Shown here piece by piece: positions 63,927 through 64,000 of a stretch of DNA of 64,000 nt. The position numbers and the translations under genes were made by a program. Origin of the DNA: Nonomuraea gerenzanensis (lineage in GTDB: Bacteria; Actinomycetota; Actinomycetes; Streptosporangiales; Streptosporangiaceae). The stretch lies in the NCBI RefSeq assembly GCF_020215645.1, contig NZ_CP084058.1:4526001-4590000 (forward strand), in the 5' to 3' direction. The notes under the pieces were generated by a model. That model was not told where the DNA came from. It saw nothing but the letters and a program-made list of their open reading frames with translations, and searched no databases. Position 1 is the stretch's first letter. Each line of letters starts with the position of its first letter.

Positions 63927-64000
63927 TCAGCGGCGGCGGGCGGCCTCCCAGTCGGCGCGCAGCAGCTCGTACTCGACCTCGCCGTGCTCACTCCCCGCGA
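63927..64000 (-). CDS. C-terminal end of an unidentified minus-strand protein (partial)
   Basis: 23 codons plus a TGA stop (63927-63929) in a frame reading EHGEVEYELLRADWEAARRR. The codon bias (G/C third positions) and amphipathic, charged character look like the end of a real protein; its start lies beyond the window. Too short to name. Confidence 0.5.
   Translation of the reverse strand, partial: AGSEHGEVEYELLRADWEAARRR

Overview
The window is chromosomal DNA of very high GC content. The gene content points to an actinobacterium, probably a Streptosporangiales-type actinomycete such as Nonomuraea (inference; no rRNA or marker gene is present). Supporting signs are mycothiol-type enzymes, an ECF sigma factor with a CU044_5270-type partner, WXG100-like and YbaB proteins, a SpoIIE phosphatase, CBM2-tailed secreted enzymes and several leaderless genes. 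I see 58 protein genes, two of them cut by the window edges. I see no rRNA, tRNA, CRISPR array or insertion sequence.

Layout. 1-6160: a secreted subtilase with a beta-propeller tail, its divergent TrmB/LuxR regulator, and a secreted PQQ sugar dehydrogenase with a cellulose-binding domain. 6485-10786: PIG-L deacetylase, TPR protein, DUF1206 membrane protein, secreted glycerophosphodiesterase. 11117-13609: GntR/UTRA regulator, amidase and a small AtzG-like partner. 13722-16932: a tightly coupled operon of cholesterol oxidase, AhpD-like protein and DapB-like dehydrogenase, under a leaderless promoter holding a KstR2-type palindrome. 17178-19280: a STAND ATPase. 19299-28352: a glutamate-type ABC transporter ending in an amidase, with a response regulator, a second binding protein and a divergent hybrid kinase. 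28454-30048: a three-gene type-VII-secretion-like module. 30138-37721: SpoIIE phosphatase, ECF sigma factor pair, and an ABC exporter with a two-component system. 37729-45426: assorted enzymes, a MerR regulator with its target, and an MFS/LysR pair. 45629-51562: two acyl-CoA ligases, methyltransferase, LLM oxidoreductase and class IV aminotransferase. 52596-63697: a GntR-controlled peptide uptake and breakdown system.

The most interesting unit is the last. A FadR-type GntR gene is translationally coupled to a class III cyclase. It faces an eight-gene operon (dipeptide-type ABC transporter, M20 peptidase, P1 aminopeptidase, aldehyde dehydrogenase) in which each gene overlaps the next. The same 15-bp palindrome occurs at that divergent promoter and before a short-chain dehydrogenase more than 10 kb away, which defines a candidate local regulon. 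A second theme is short tandem repeats that start inside the last codons of a gene, include its stop codon and continue downstream. Four loci show this, with four different unit lengths.
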